Shown here in pieces: positions 1-5,287 of a stretch of 5,287 nt of DNA. Position 1 is the stretch's first letter. The number at the start of each line of letters is the position of its first letter. Below the pieces are notes generated by a model. It saw nothing but the letters and a program-made list of their open reading frames with translations, was not told the DNA's origin and did not search any database. This DNA is from Myxococcales bacterium (GTDB lineage Bacteria; Myxococcota; Bradymonadia; UBA7976; UBA1532), in NCBI GenBank assembly GCA_020430675.1, contig JAGQJJ010000338.1, positions 1 to 5,287 of the forward strand, read 5' to 3'. Both the position numbers and the translations under genes were made by a program.

Positions 1-942
1 GAGCAGCTCGAACTGCTGCTGCGCGCCGCCCGCGCCTGCCGCGGCGGCGAGCCGACCCGCGCCCTCGACCTGCTCGATGTGGTGGCCGCATTCGAAGATG
101 ACCGCCTCGAATGCTGGCGCCAGGCGCTTCGCACCGAGGCCGTGCGCACGCGGGGCATCGAAGCCGAGCAGGCTTTGCTCGACGAGCTGCGCGACTGGGC
201 CAGCCACAGCCGGCTGCGCAGCGCGCAATACAATGGCTGGCTGGGCAACCTGCGCTACCGACAGAGCCGCTTTGCCGACGCCGCGCGCCTGCATGCCCTG
301 GCGGCGGCGACCAAGGACACGCTGCTCGGGCGCCTGGCATCGCTGGCCAACGAAGCGTGCGCCTGGCTTGAAGCGCTGCGCTTTGCCACCGCGCTCGACC
401 GGGCGCGCGAGGTCATCGCGCTGGGCCGCATCGCCCGGCATGCGCTGCTCGAAGGCATCGCCGTCTGGGTCGAGCGGGCCGCGCTGTATCGCGACGGCGC
501 CCCCGGACCGGCGCGGCCCGATCTGGTCACCGCCGCCGAGGCGGTGGCGCCCTGGCTGGCGGCCAACCTGGCGCTGGTCGAAGGCGCGCGCGCCTGGCGG
601 CAGGGGGACATCGCGCAAGCCCGCGCGCTGGTCGCCACCGCCATCGCCGGCTATCGCCAGACCGGCCTGACCGAGCCGATGGTGCTCGCCGCGTGCTTCG
701 AAGCCCACCTGGAGGGGCCGGCCCATGCCACCCGCCGCGCCCCGCTCGCCCGCGAGGCGATGGCATGCACCATCCCCGACCTGGCGCTGCAGGGCCTGGG
801 TCTCTTGATGCGCGACGCACAAAACCCCGAATGGCATGCCCAGATCGAGCGCCTCGCCGCCTCGCGCCCGCGGGTCGAGTGGGCGGTGCGGCTCGACATC
901 ATCTCGGTCGCCGAGGCCCTCGGCGCCGCGGATTGGGGATGA
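1..942 (+). CDS. TPR-like alpha-helical repeat protein, C-terminal part (5' end outside window)
   Basis: The frame is open from the first base of the window to a TGA at 940-942, giving 313 visible residues; the true start lies upstream. A GTG at 79 is only an internal codon, since the same frame continues unbroken before it. The protein is rich in Ala, Leu and Arg and reads as successive amphipathic helices. Two stretches look like tetratricopeptide-type helix pairs: residues about 77-106 (including RFADAARLHALAA) and about 190-222 (including WRQGDIAQARALVATAI). There is no signal peptide, membrane segment or catalytic motif in the visible part. Such helical repeats usually mediate protein-protein contacts, and in larger proteins often follow a kinase, ATPase or DNA-binding domain; which applies here cannot be told. 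The next gene begins 39 nt downstream on the same strand, so it may share a transcript with the lipoprotein and protease genes. The coding call is firm; the TPR assignment is by eye and the function is unknown. Confidence 0.8.
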   Translation, partial: EQLELLLRAARACRGGEPTRALDLLDVVAAFEDDRLECWRQALRTEAVRTRGIEAEQALLDELRDWASHSRLRSAQYNGWLGNLRYRQSRFADAARLHALAAATKDTLLGRLASLANEACAWLEALRFATALDRAREVIALGRIARHALLEGIAVWVERAALYRDGAPGPARPDLVTAAEAVAPWLAANLALVEGARAWRQGDIAQARALVATAIAGYRQTGLTEPMVLAACFEAHLEGPAHATRRAPLAREAMACTIPDLALQGLGLLMRDAQNPEWHAQIERLAASRPRVEWAVRLDIISVAEALGAADWG

Positions 943-971
943 CGCCCAAAATGCTGTGTCCTTGTTGAACT

Positions 972-976
972 GGAGG
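972..976 (+). promoter_or_regulatory. Ribosome binding site GGAGG that fixes a TTG start
   Basis: GGAGG lies 5 nt before the TTG at 982. No ATG or GTG nearby would keep the N-terminal signal peptide, and the first in-frame ATG is at codon 52, well inside the conserved domain. This site therefore decides the TTG start of the first lipoprotein gene. Confidence 0.8.
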
Positions 977-981
977 CAATC

Positions 982-1683
982 TTGACCGCTTCTCTGGCCC
1001 GAACCGCTCTGCTGGTCGCAGGGCTGCTGGCGCTCGGCGGCTGCCAGACCCACCCCGGCCTGACCGGCCTCGTGCGTCCCGATGGCACCGGCACCAAGCA
1101 GTTTGGCTGCATCTTCACCGAGCAGACCGGCACGATGTGGGTCGAACGCTTTGCGCTGAACGATGCCACCGAGCGCGAGATCTTCATCAAGGGACCCGAC
1201 ATCACCATGACCGAGGACGGGTACGCAGTCGCGCAGTGTGAAAAGACGATCGAGCCCTCGGCGGCCCTGGCGCACACGGCCTATCTTGAAGCCTTGAAAA
1301 AAGAAGGCGGCGCGCCCTACACGGGGCAGTTCTCGTTTCGCTACGACGCCATGCCTTCGAGCAAGCAGATCGGTGAGCTGCCGGCGACGCCTGACGGGGC
1401 GAGCGTGCTGGTCTTCCGAGTGAAGAACCAGAGCAAAGGCGGCGCGCTCGACCGCGGATGGCTCCTTCGCATCCGCCGCAATGTCTCTCGCGCAACCACA
1501 CAGGTCACCGAGCACTGGATCCTGCACAAAGACTATGAGGGCCCCACCTCGGGCACCACCACCCTGCTCGACCGCGAAGCGAACCCATCGTGGAGCGATG
1601 CCAAAGCCTTCCTCACCGCGCTGAAGGCCGATGCGACGCTGACCATGTGGGTTCATGGCGACTACGAGCTGACCCCCTATTGA
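982..1683 (+). CDS. Predicted lipoprotein of unrecognised family, paralogue 1
   Basis: The product is 233 residues and starts at TTG. The N-terminus is a short lipoprotein signal peptide: Arg7, a hydrophobic core at residues 8-18 and a lipobox LGGC with the lipidated Cys at position 21. Residue +2 is Gln, not Asp, so in a Gram-negative cell the Lol rule predicts outer-membrane sorting. The mature part opens at once with QTHPGLTGLVRPDG, then KQFGCIFT and ERFALNDA. Cys43 and Cys86 are the only other cysteines in the part compared, and they are conserved with identical spacing in the next gene, so a periplasmic disulfide is plausible. Later shared motifs are FRVKN (residues about 145-149), KDY-GP-SGT and WSD-KAFLTA, with a terminal Tyr. 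There is no enzyme motif and I do not recognise the family. It sits 39 nt after the helical protein gene and 37 nt before its paralogue, consistent with one operon. The lipoprotein call is good; the role is unknown. Confidence 0.85.
   Translation: MTASLARTALLVAGLLALGGCQTHPGLTGLVRPDGTGTKQFGCIFTEQTGTMWVERFALNDATEREIFIKGPDITMTEDGYAVAQCEKTIEPSAALAHTAYLEALKKEGGAPYTGQFSFRYDAMPSSKQIGELPATPDGASVLVFRVKNQSKGGALDRGWLLRIRRNVSRATTQVTEHWILHKDYEGPTSGTTTLLDREANPSWSDAKAFLTALKADATLTMWVHGDYELTPY
1045..1086 (+). repeat. 42-bp near-identical segment, copy 1 (first lipoprotein gene)
   Basis: This segment encodes QTHPGLTGLVRPDG directly after the lipobox Cys codon. It matches 1868-1909 in the second lipoprotein gene at 39 of 42 bases, with all differences silent. 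It is part of a gene-level tandem duplication and not a mobile repeat. Confidence 0.85.
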
Positions 1684-1711
1684 TCAACGGGCAAACTCGC
1701 CCAAAAGACCT

Positions 1712-1715
1712 GGAG
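1712..1715 (+). promoter_or_regulatory. Ribosome binding site GGAG of second lipoprotein gene
   Basis: GGAG stands 5 nt before the ATG at 1721, the same spacing as at the other two starts in this cluster. It lies in the 37-nt gap after the first lipoprotein stop codon; no terminator-like hairpin is evident in that gap. Confidence 0.75.
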
Positions 1716-1720
1716 CTCCC

Positions 1721-2506
1721 ATGCGCCTCGCCCTTCAAACCCTCCTGCTGGCTTCACTCGCCAGCATCGCGACGACCGGCTGCAAGTCGGCGATCGACAA
1801 GTACGTCGACGCCGAACACGTCTTGAACAATGCCACGCCCGACCTCGCCGCGCCGGGCGGCAGCCTGCAGACCCACCCGGGACTGACCGGCCTCGTGCGC
1901 CCCGATGGCGCGTCGTTCAAGCAGTTCGGCTGCATCTTCACCAGCCAGTCCGGCACCGACTGGAAGGAGCGTTTTGCCCTCAACGACGCCGCCGAGCGCG
2001 ATGTCTTTGCCAAGGGGCCCGACATCACCTTCAGCGTGCAGGCCGGCTACCTCGCGCCCTGCCAGGTGTCTTCGTCAACCGACATGGACGTGGCCTTCAC
2101 CGCCTACCTCGACTCCATCAAGAACGCGGGCGGCGCGCCGTTCAAGGGCATCTTCGACTTCAAGTACAAGGCCATGCCTACGCAGGCCGAGATCAACAAG
2201 CTGCCGGCGCCGCCTTCCGGGGTCACGGTCTATGTCTTCCGCGTCAAGAACCGGGTGGGTGGCAGTGACTACGATCGTGGCTATCTCTTCCGCATGCGCT
2301 ACACCGGCGCCGGTGGCGCCGACATGATCGATGACAACTGGGTGCTGACCAAGGACTACCAAGGGCCGGTCAGTGGCACCAGCACGCTGCTGTCGCTCGA
2401 GACGCCGGCGCCGTGGAGCGATCCCAAGGCGTTCCTGACTGCCATGATCGGAAATCCCGACAACAAGTGGTGGATTTACGGCAACTTCTCGCTGTCGGCC
2501 TACTGA
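1721..2506 (+). CDS. Predicted lipoprotein of unrecognised family, paralogue 2
   Basis: The product is 261 residues from ATG. The signal peptide has Arg2, a hydrophobic stretch at residues 3-17 and the sequence ATTGC, with the predicted lipidated Cys at 21. Thr at -3 is a weaker lipobox than Leu in the paralogue, though it fits the broad lipoprotein pattern. Residue +2 is Lys, again predicting the outer membrane. Residues 22-49 form a 28-residue spacer (KSAIDKYVDAEHVLNN, then an Ala/Pro/Gly-rich part) that paralogue 1 lacks. From Gln50 to the end, 212 residues align without any gap to residues 22-233 of paralogue 1; a hand count gives 109 identities, 43 of them in the first 54 positions. Cys71 and Cys114 match Cys43 and Cys86 of the paralogue. 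The spacer would hold the domain further from the membrane. The stop codon is 12 nt before the protease start, and the two frames are in phase. The function is unknown; a binding or chaperone partner for the adjacent protease is only an inference from position. Confidence 0.85.
   Translation: MRLALQTLLLASLASIATTGCKSAIDKYVDAEHVLNNATPDLAAPGGSLQTHPGLTGLVRPDGASFKQFGCIFTSQSGTDWKERFALNDAAERDVFAKGPDITFSVQAGYLAPCQVSSSTDMDVAFTAYLDSIKNAGGAPFKGIFDFKYKAMPTQAEINKLPAPPSGVTVYVFRVKNRVGGSDYDRGYLFRMRYTGAGGADMIDDNWVLTKDYQGPVSGTSTLLSLETPAPWSDPKAFLTAMIGNPDNKWWIYGNFSLSAY
1868..1909 (+). repeat. 42-bp near-identical segment, copy 2 (second lipoprotein gene)
   Basis: This is the partner of 1045-1086, with three silent mismatches. 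Here it begins at codon 50 and not directly after the lipobox Cys, because of the 28-residue spacer unique to this paralogue. Confidence 0.85.
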
Positions 2507-2508
2507 GC

Positions 2509-2513
2509 GGAGG
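2509..2513 (+). promoter_or_regulatory. Ribosome binding site GGAGG of the subtilase gene
   Basis: GGAGG begins 2 nt after the TGA of the second lipoprotein gene and is followed 5 nt later by the ATG at 2519. It is the reason for choosing this start. The 12-nt gap also suits translational coupling with the upstream gene. Confidence 0.8.
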
Positions 2514-2518
2514 CCCCG

Positions 2519-5287
2519 ATGGCCGAGTTGATCCCGCCCTTTGCGTCGGGCAAGGCGCTCTTTGTCGCCGCCCTGCTCCGCCCCGGGCTGTCGAGCAAGG
2601 ATGTCGACGCGCTGGTGGATGAGACCGAGGCCGCGTCCGAGCTCCGCCGTCTGCCGAACAAGGGCGTGATCCGGCGGCGCCGGCAGGACACGGTGGTCTT
2701 TCGGGCGCCCGACGGTCAGGCGCCCAAGGGCCTGAACTTCCTGCGCGGCGACGACCGGCGCGTGCTGGCCGCGGGGCCTGCCGAGCTGACCCGCGATCGG
2801 CGTTGGCGGGTCTTGCTCCCCCTGACCGTCGTCGAGTTCGCGCCGGGCACGACGGCGGTCGAGTTGGGAAGAATCGTGCGCGAAGTGCCGGTGGCCGGCT
2901 TTCGCCTGGGCGGCTCCCTGCCCACCGCGCCGTGCCTCTTCTGGTGCGGCGCCGACCCCACCGTCGGCCTCGACATCCTGCGAGCGGCCGCCCACCTGCG
3001 GGCCCACCGGTCGGTCCGCTGGGCCCAGAGCGTGACCGCGGCGCATCCTACCGCGCTCGGTGACCTGCTCGCCGATCCCACCCATGGGTGGGATCGCGTC
3101 CGGATCAACGTCGAAGCGGCGCAACTGGCGCTGGCGGCGGCCGGCCTGCCCCGTTACGGCGACCCGGACCGGGTGCTGGCCGTCATCGACAATGGCCTCG
3201 CTTCGACGGCCGGCGTCGTGCAACACCCCGACTTCGCCGGCAAGGTGATCGCGCTCTACGACGCCCGCACCGGCGCGCCCGACAACGACGTCGCCGACAT
3301 CAACGACCACGGCCTGGCCGTCGCCGGCTTGGCTGCCGCCAACCGCCAGGTCTCGGGGCCCTGGGCCGACTTCGGCGTCGAAGGCGTGGCGCCCGCGGTG
3401 CGACTCATCAGCGCAATCCCACCAACCGCCACGCTGGACATCGATGCGACCTTCCTGTGGGCCGCCGAGGTCGCAGGTGTCCCGCCCCCCGGCCACCCTT
3501 CGCCGCCGCCCGATCCGGCAGATGTGATCGTCTGTTCGCAAGACTTGACCCATGACGCACCGCTGGACGGCAGCACGGTCGCCATGCTGCGGGTGCTGGC
3601 CATGCGCGGCCGAGGTGGCAAGGGTTGCCTGACGTTCTTCGCCGGCGGCAACAACGGCGTCACGGGCGACCCCCCCAAGCCCCTTGGGGCGACCACGCCC
3701 TTCGCCTTCGCCTGCGGTGCCAGCGACGTGGTCGGCGGGCAGGATCAGATCGCGTCCTACAGCTCGTACGGCGCCCCAGGCGCCATCGAATGGGTCGCGC
3801 CCGCGGCGAAGGAGGGCGATCAATACGCCACCTTCACCGCCAGCTTCCACTGCTACGCGGAGTTCGAAACCGGGCCCTGGCCGGCGCGCAACGTCTACAC
3901 CTCAACCTCACTCGACGTCGCCACGCCCCTCGCCGACGGCGTCTCCATCCCGGTCGACCCCAACCTGCTTCCCCACCTCGTGCTCTTCACGACCGTCGTC
4001 GTCGCCGACACATGGGGCTATCTGCTCACCGGGATCGACCCTGTCGGCTCGACCCTCCAGCTCTTCGGATCCCCCTACGCCGCACATCCGACGGGCACGG
4101 CGCTGACTTTCTCCGCGCGCCGCGTCACGGCGCTCTCCAGCCCGGTCAGCCAGGGCGACACCGAACTTCACGTGAGCGATCCCGGCGCTTTTCCGACGCC
4201 CGGCCCCCCTGACCGTCTGTTCATGCTCGATACGCGCCACCCTTATGGGCCGCCGCCGAAGCCCGAGCGGATCGAGATCATCAATGTGGTGACCAGCGGT
4301 CCCGACGCCGGGTTGGTCACGCTCGCACGGCCCGTGGAGGAGGCACACCCGACGGGCGCGCCGGTCTATGTCTCGGTCGCGAGCTGCGCCAGCGGCTTCG
4401 GCGGCACCTCCGCCGCCGCGCCGCTCTGCGCCGGCACCGCTGCGCTCGTGCTGAGCGCCGCGCCGCATCTGTCGTGGATCGAAGTGCGCAACCTGATGCG
4501 CGAGACCGCTGTCGTGCCACCCGCCATCACCGTGCTGCCCGACGCCAAATGGGGCTATGGCCGCATCGACGCCGCCGCCGCGGTCGGCGCCGCGCTGGCC
4601 TACGGCGAACCCCGCGACCTGTTCGTGCGCAATGCCATCGCCGATGACGGCACCGCGCCGAGCCCCATCGCCGACAGCCCCGACATCTGGGTCACCCGCA
4701 CGCCCGGTGGCCCGCCCTCGCGCGCCGGCATCGAGCACGGCGACCCCGCCCGGGTTTTTGTGCGGGTGCACAACCGCGGCCCCGAGCCGGCCTTCGAAGC
4801 TTATGTGCGCGTGTACGTCGCCGCCCGGCGCCCAGGGCCCTTCAACTGGCCAGAAGACTGGCGCTACGCCGGTCTCAACGGCATCGGCAACCTCGACGCG
4901 CAGCGCTGGCAGCGCGGCACCTATTTCATCGGCGAAGCCTCGCTGGCGACCGGCGCGGTGCCCGGCGCGGGCGCGGCGGTGGTCTCGGTCGACTGGCCGC
5001 CCGCCCTCCAACCGCCCCCCGCCGCGCTCGACGGCGCCGACTTCGACCCGGTGCTGCTGGTCGAGGTGCTGCCCTTCGACGGCCAGCTCACCGATGGCAC
5101 CACCGTAGAAGACAACGCGCACCTGGCCCAGCGTGCAGTGCCGATCGCCGGCGCGCCCGCCGGCCGGCCCTGGGTCGACCTGCGCACGCCCACCGGCGAC
5201 CCGCTGCCCACCCGCATCGCCGCGCCGACCGATGGCAGCCCCGCCGGGCTCGCCCTCCGCGCCCGCGTGCTCGACGCCGAAGGCATC
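2519..5287 (+). CDS. Large multidomain subtilisin-like serine protease (S8 family), 3' end outside window
   Basis: The frame is open from ATG to the window edge: 923 residues with no stop. The catalytic set of a subtilase is present in order: Asp224 in VLAVIDNGL, His264 in DHGLAVAG, oxyanion Asn378 in FFAGGNNG and Ser631 in GGTSAAAP. GVAP (289-292), SYSSYG (413-418), WVAPA (425-429) and WGYGRIDAAAAV (678-689) also match subtilase landmarks. Residues 1-205 form an N-terminal region without a clear Sec signal; residues 159-200 resemble the end of a propeptide leading into the catalytic core. Residues about 432-620 are an insertion holding two related beta-type modules. Residues about 700-876 resemble a CARDB-like beta-sandwich (DLFVRN, SPDIWV, VFVRVHNRG, NWPEDW), and a further domain starts near 884. 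Unusual points are HGL where HGT is typical, several cysteines including a CLFWC pair (139-143), and a Pro-rich loop at 320-336. Peptide-bond hydrolysis is the expected activity; the substrate is unknown. The family assignment is firm and the domain limits are by eye. Confidence 0.93.
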   Translation, partial: MAELIPPFASGKALFVAALLRPGLSSKDVDALVDETEAASELRRLPNKGVIRRRRQDTVVFRAPDGQAPKGLNFLRGDDRRVLAAGPAELTRDRRWRVLLPLTVVEFAPGTTAVELGRIVREVPVAGFRLGGSLPTAPCLFWCGADPTVGLDILRAAAHLRAHRSVRWAQSVTAAHPTALGDLLADPTHGWDRVRINVEAAQLALAAAGLPRYGDPDRVLAVIDNGLASTAGVVQHPDFAGKVIALYDARTGAPDNDVADINDHGLAVAGLAAANRQVSGPWADFGVEGVAPAVRLISAIPPTATLDIDATFLWAAEVAGVPPPGHPSPPPDPADVIVCSQDLTHDAPLDGSTVAMLRVLAMRGRGGKGCLTFFAGGNNGVTGDPPKPLGATTPFAFACGASDVVGGQDQIASYSSYGAPGAIEWVAPAAKEGDQYATFTASFHCYAEFETGPWPARNVYTSTSLDVATPLADGVSIPVDPNLLPHLVLFTTVVVADTWGYLLTGIDPVGSTLQLFGSPYAAHPTGTALTFSARRVTALSSPVSQGDTELHVSDPGAFPTPGPPDRLFMLDTRHPYGPPPKPERIEIINVVTSGPDAGLVTLARPVEEAHPTGAPVYVSVASCASGFGGTSAAAPLCAGTAALVLSAAPHLSWIEVRNLMRETAVVPPAITVLPDAKWGYGRIDAAAAVGAALAYGEPRDLFVRNAIADDGTAPSPIADSPDIWVTRTPGGPPSRAGIEHGDPARVFVRVHNRGPEPAFEAYVRVYVAARRPGPFNWPEDWRYAGLNGIGNLDAQRWQRGTYFIGEASLATGAVPGAGAAVVSVDWPPALQPPPAALDGADFDPVLLVEVLPFDGQLTDGTTVEDNAHLAQRAVPIAGAPAGRPWVDLRTPTGDPLPTRIAAPTDGSPAGLALRARVLDAEGI
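3073..3096. repeat. Perfect 24-bp palindrome inside the subtilase gene
   Basis: The left half is cgatcccaccca, and the right half is its exact reverse complement with no spacer; the match fails at the next base pair outward. It lies in codons about 185-193 (ADPTHGWDR), just before the catalytic core. It could act as a protein-binding site or form a hairpin in the mRNA, or be a coincidence of codon choice. The symmetry is certain; a function is not shown. Confidence 0.9.
3911..4114 (+). repeat. Inserted beta-type module, copy 1 (protease residues about 465-532)
   Basis: This is the first of two related modules within the catalytic-domain insertion. It begins near TPLADGVSIPVD, passes a hydrophobic centre (LVLFTTVVV, then YLLTGIDPVG), and ends with AAHPTGTALTF. 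Alternating hydrophobic and polar residues suggest beta strands. The module pattern 'P-x-x-x-G-x-x-x-x-V ... AH-x-x-G' resembles small beta modules I associate with phage-type and surface proteins; this is from memory and unverified. Confidence 0.6.
4127..4378 (+). repeat. Inserted beta-type module, copy 2 (protease residues about 537-620)
   Basis: This copy begins near SPVSQGDTELHVSD, continues through RLFMLDT and IEIINVVTSG to LVTLARPV, and ends with EAHPTGAPVYV. Start and end motifs line up with copy 1, including the exact AHPTG core (nucleotides about 4082-4096 and 4343-4357). It carries an extra Pro-rich loop (GPPPKPE) in the middle. Ser631 follows directly, so the module ends at the edge of the active-site loop. 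Confidence 0.6.
4616..5146 (+). other. CARDB-like beta-sandwich domain of the protease (residues about 700-876)
   Basis: After the last catalytic-domain helix the protein continues with DLFVRN, ADDGTAPSP, SPDIWV, a GIEHGDPARVFVRVHNRG stretch and the aromatic motif FNWPEDW. The 'pair of strands plus V-R-V-x-N-R-G' pattern is typical of CARDB and related adhesion-type beta-sandwiches on bacterial exported proteins. The likely role is binding of a surface or substrate beside the catalytic domain. The assignment is by motif recall only. Confidence 0.55.

Noticed and set aside
77..670. A 197-codon plus-strand frame overlapping the helical-repeat gene
   Set aside because: The product is Arg/Pro/Ser-rich with no fold-like pattern. 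The frame used for 1-942 has regular helical periodicity and remains open across the whole region.
943..981. Possible promoter or terminator between the helical-repeat gene and the first lipoprotein gene
   Set aside because: The 39-nt gap contains no hairpin with a T tract and no convincing -35/-10 pair; only the ribosome binding site is supported.
2302..2315. A 14-bp palindrome in the second lipoprotein gene
   Set aside because: It is built of GGCGCC-like repeats expected in GC-rich coding DNA, and is far less improbable than the 24-bp palindrome at 3073-3096.
3673..3689. A 7-bp stem (ccccaag / cttgggg) with a 3-nt loop
   Set aside because: It lies inside the protease reading frame and is not followed by a U tract, so it is not a terminator. 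Short GC stems are frequent in sequence of this composition.
2075..3850. A 591-codon open frame on the minus strand
   Set aside because: It lies opposite the subtilase gene, whose plus-strand frame carries ordered catalytic motifs. The minus-strand product is low-complexity Gly/Arg/Ala-rich with no recognisable domain, typical of an antisense shadow in GC-rich DNA.
3625..4212. Plus-strand frames of 195 and 140 codons within the protease gene
   Set aside because: They are out of frame with the subtilase motifs and encode Arg- or Pro/Ser-rich low-complexity sequence.
3908..5122. A 404-codon open frame on the minus strand
   Set aside because: It is opposite the protease insertion, active-site Ser and CARDB-like region. 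The composition is Gly/Arg/Ala/Asp-rich and no motif is seen, so it is judged an antisense shadow.

Overview
This is a GC-rich stretch with almost every third codon position G or C. All supported genes lie on the plus strand and are tightly packed. Two genes encode lipoprotein-type signal peptides whose +2 residue is not Asp, and each start has a GGAG/GGAGG ribosome binding site. This suggests a high-GC Gram-negative bacterium, most likely a proteobacterium, but nothing here fixes the genus. No RNA gene, CRISPR array, transposase or phage gene was seen.

Layout: (1) positions 1-942 hold the 3' part of a gene for an alpha-helical, TPR-like protein. (2) 982-1683 and 1721-2506 are two tandem paralogous genes for predicted lipoproteins of an unrecognised family. 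Their mature parts align without gaps over 212 residues, and about half the residues are identical. (3) 2519 to the window end holds the first 923 codons of a large subtilisin-like (S8) serine protease, still open at the edge. The full catalytic set is visible: Asp224, His264, oxyanion Asn378 and Ser631 in GTSAAAP. An extra segment of about 190 residues, made of two related beta-type modules, sits between the oxyanion Asn and the catalytic Ser. A CARDB-like beta-sandwich region follows the catalytic domain.

The intergenic gaps are 39, 37 and 12 nt, with no convincing terminator, so the four genes probably form one operon. A reasonable inference is a cell-envelope or extracellular cassette: two anchored lipoproteins made together with a multidomain protease. 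The helical protein upstream may be a scaffold or regulator, but its job is unknown. The protease has no obvious Sec signal peptide, while the lipoprotein gene just upstream has one and lies in the same reading frame. How the protease reaches its site of action is therefore open.

Other points of note are a perfect 24-bp palindrome inside the protease gene (3073-3096), a 42-bp near-identical segment shared by the two lipoprotein genes, and the duplicated module inserted in the protease catalytic domain. Long minus-strand reading frames opposite the protease are judged to be shadows of GC-rich coding sequence.
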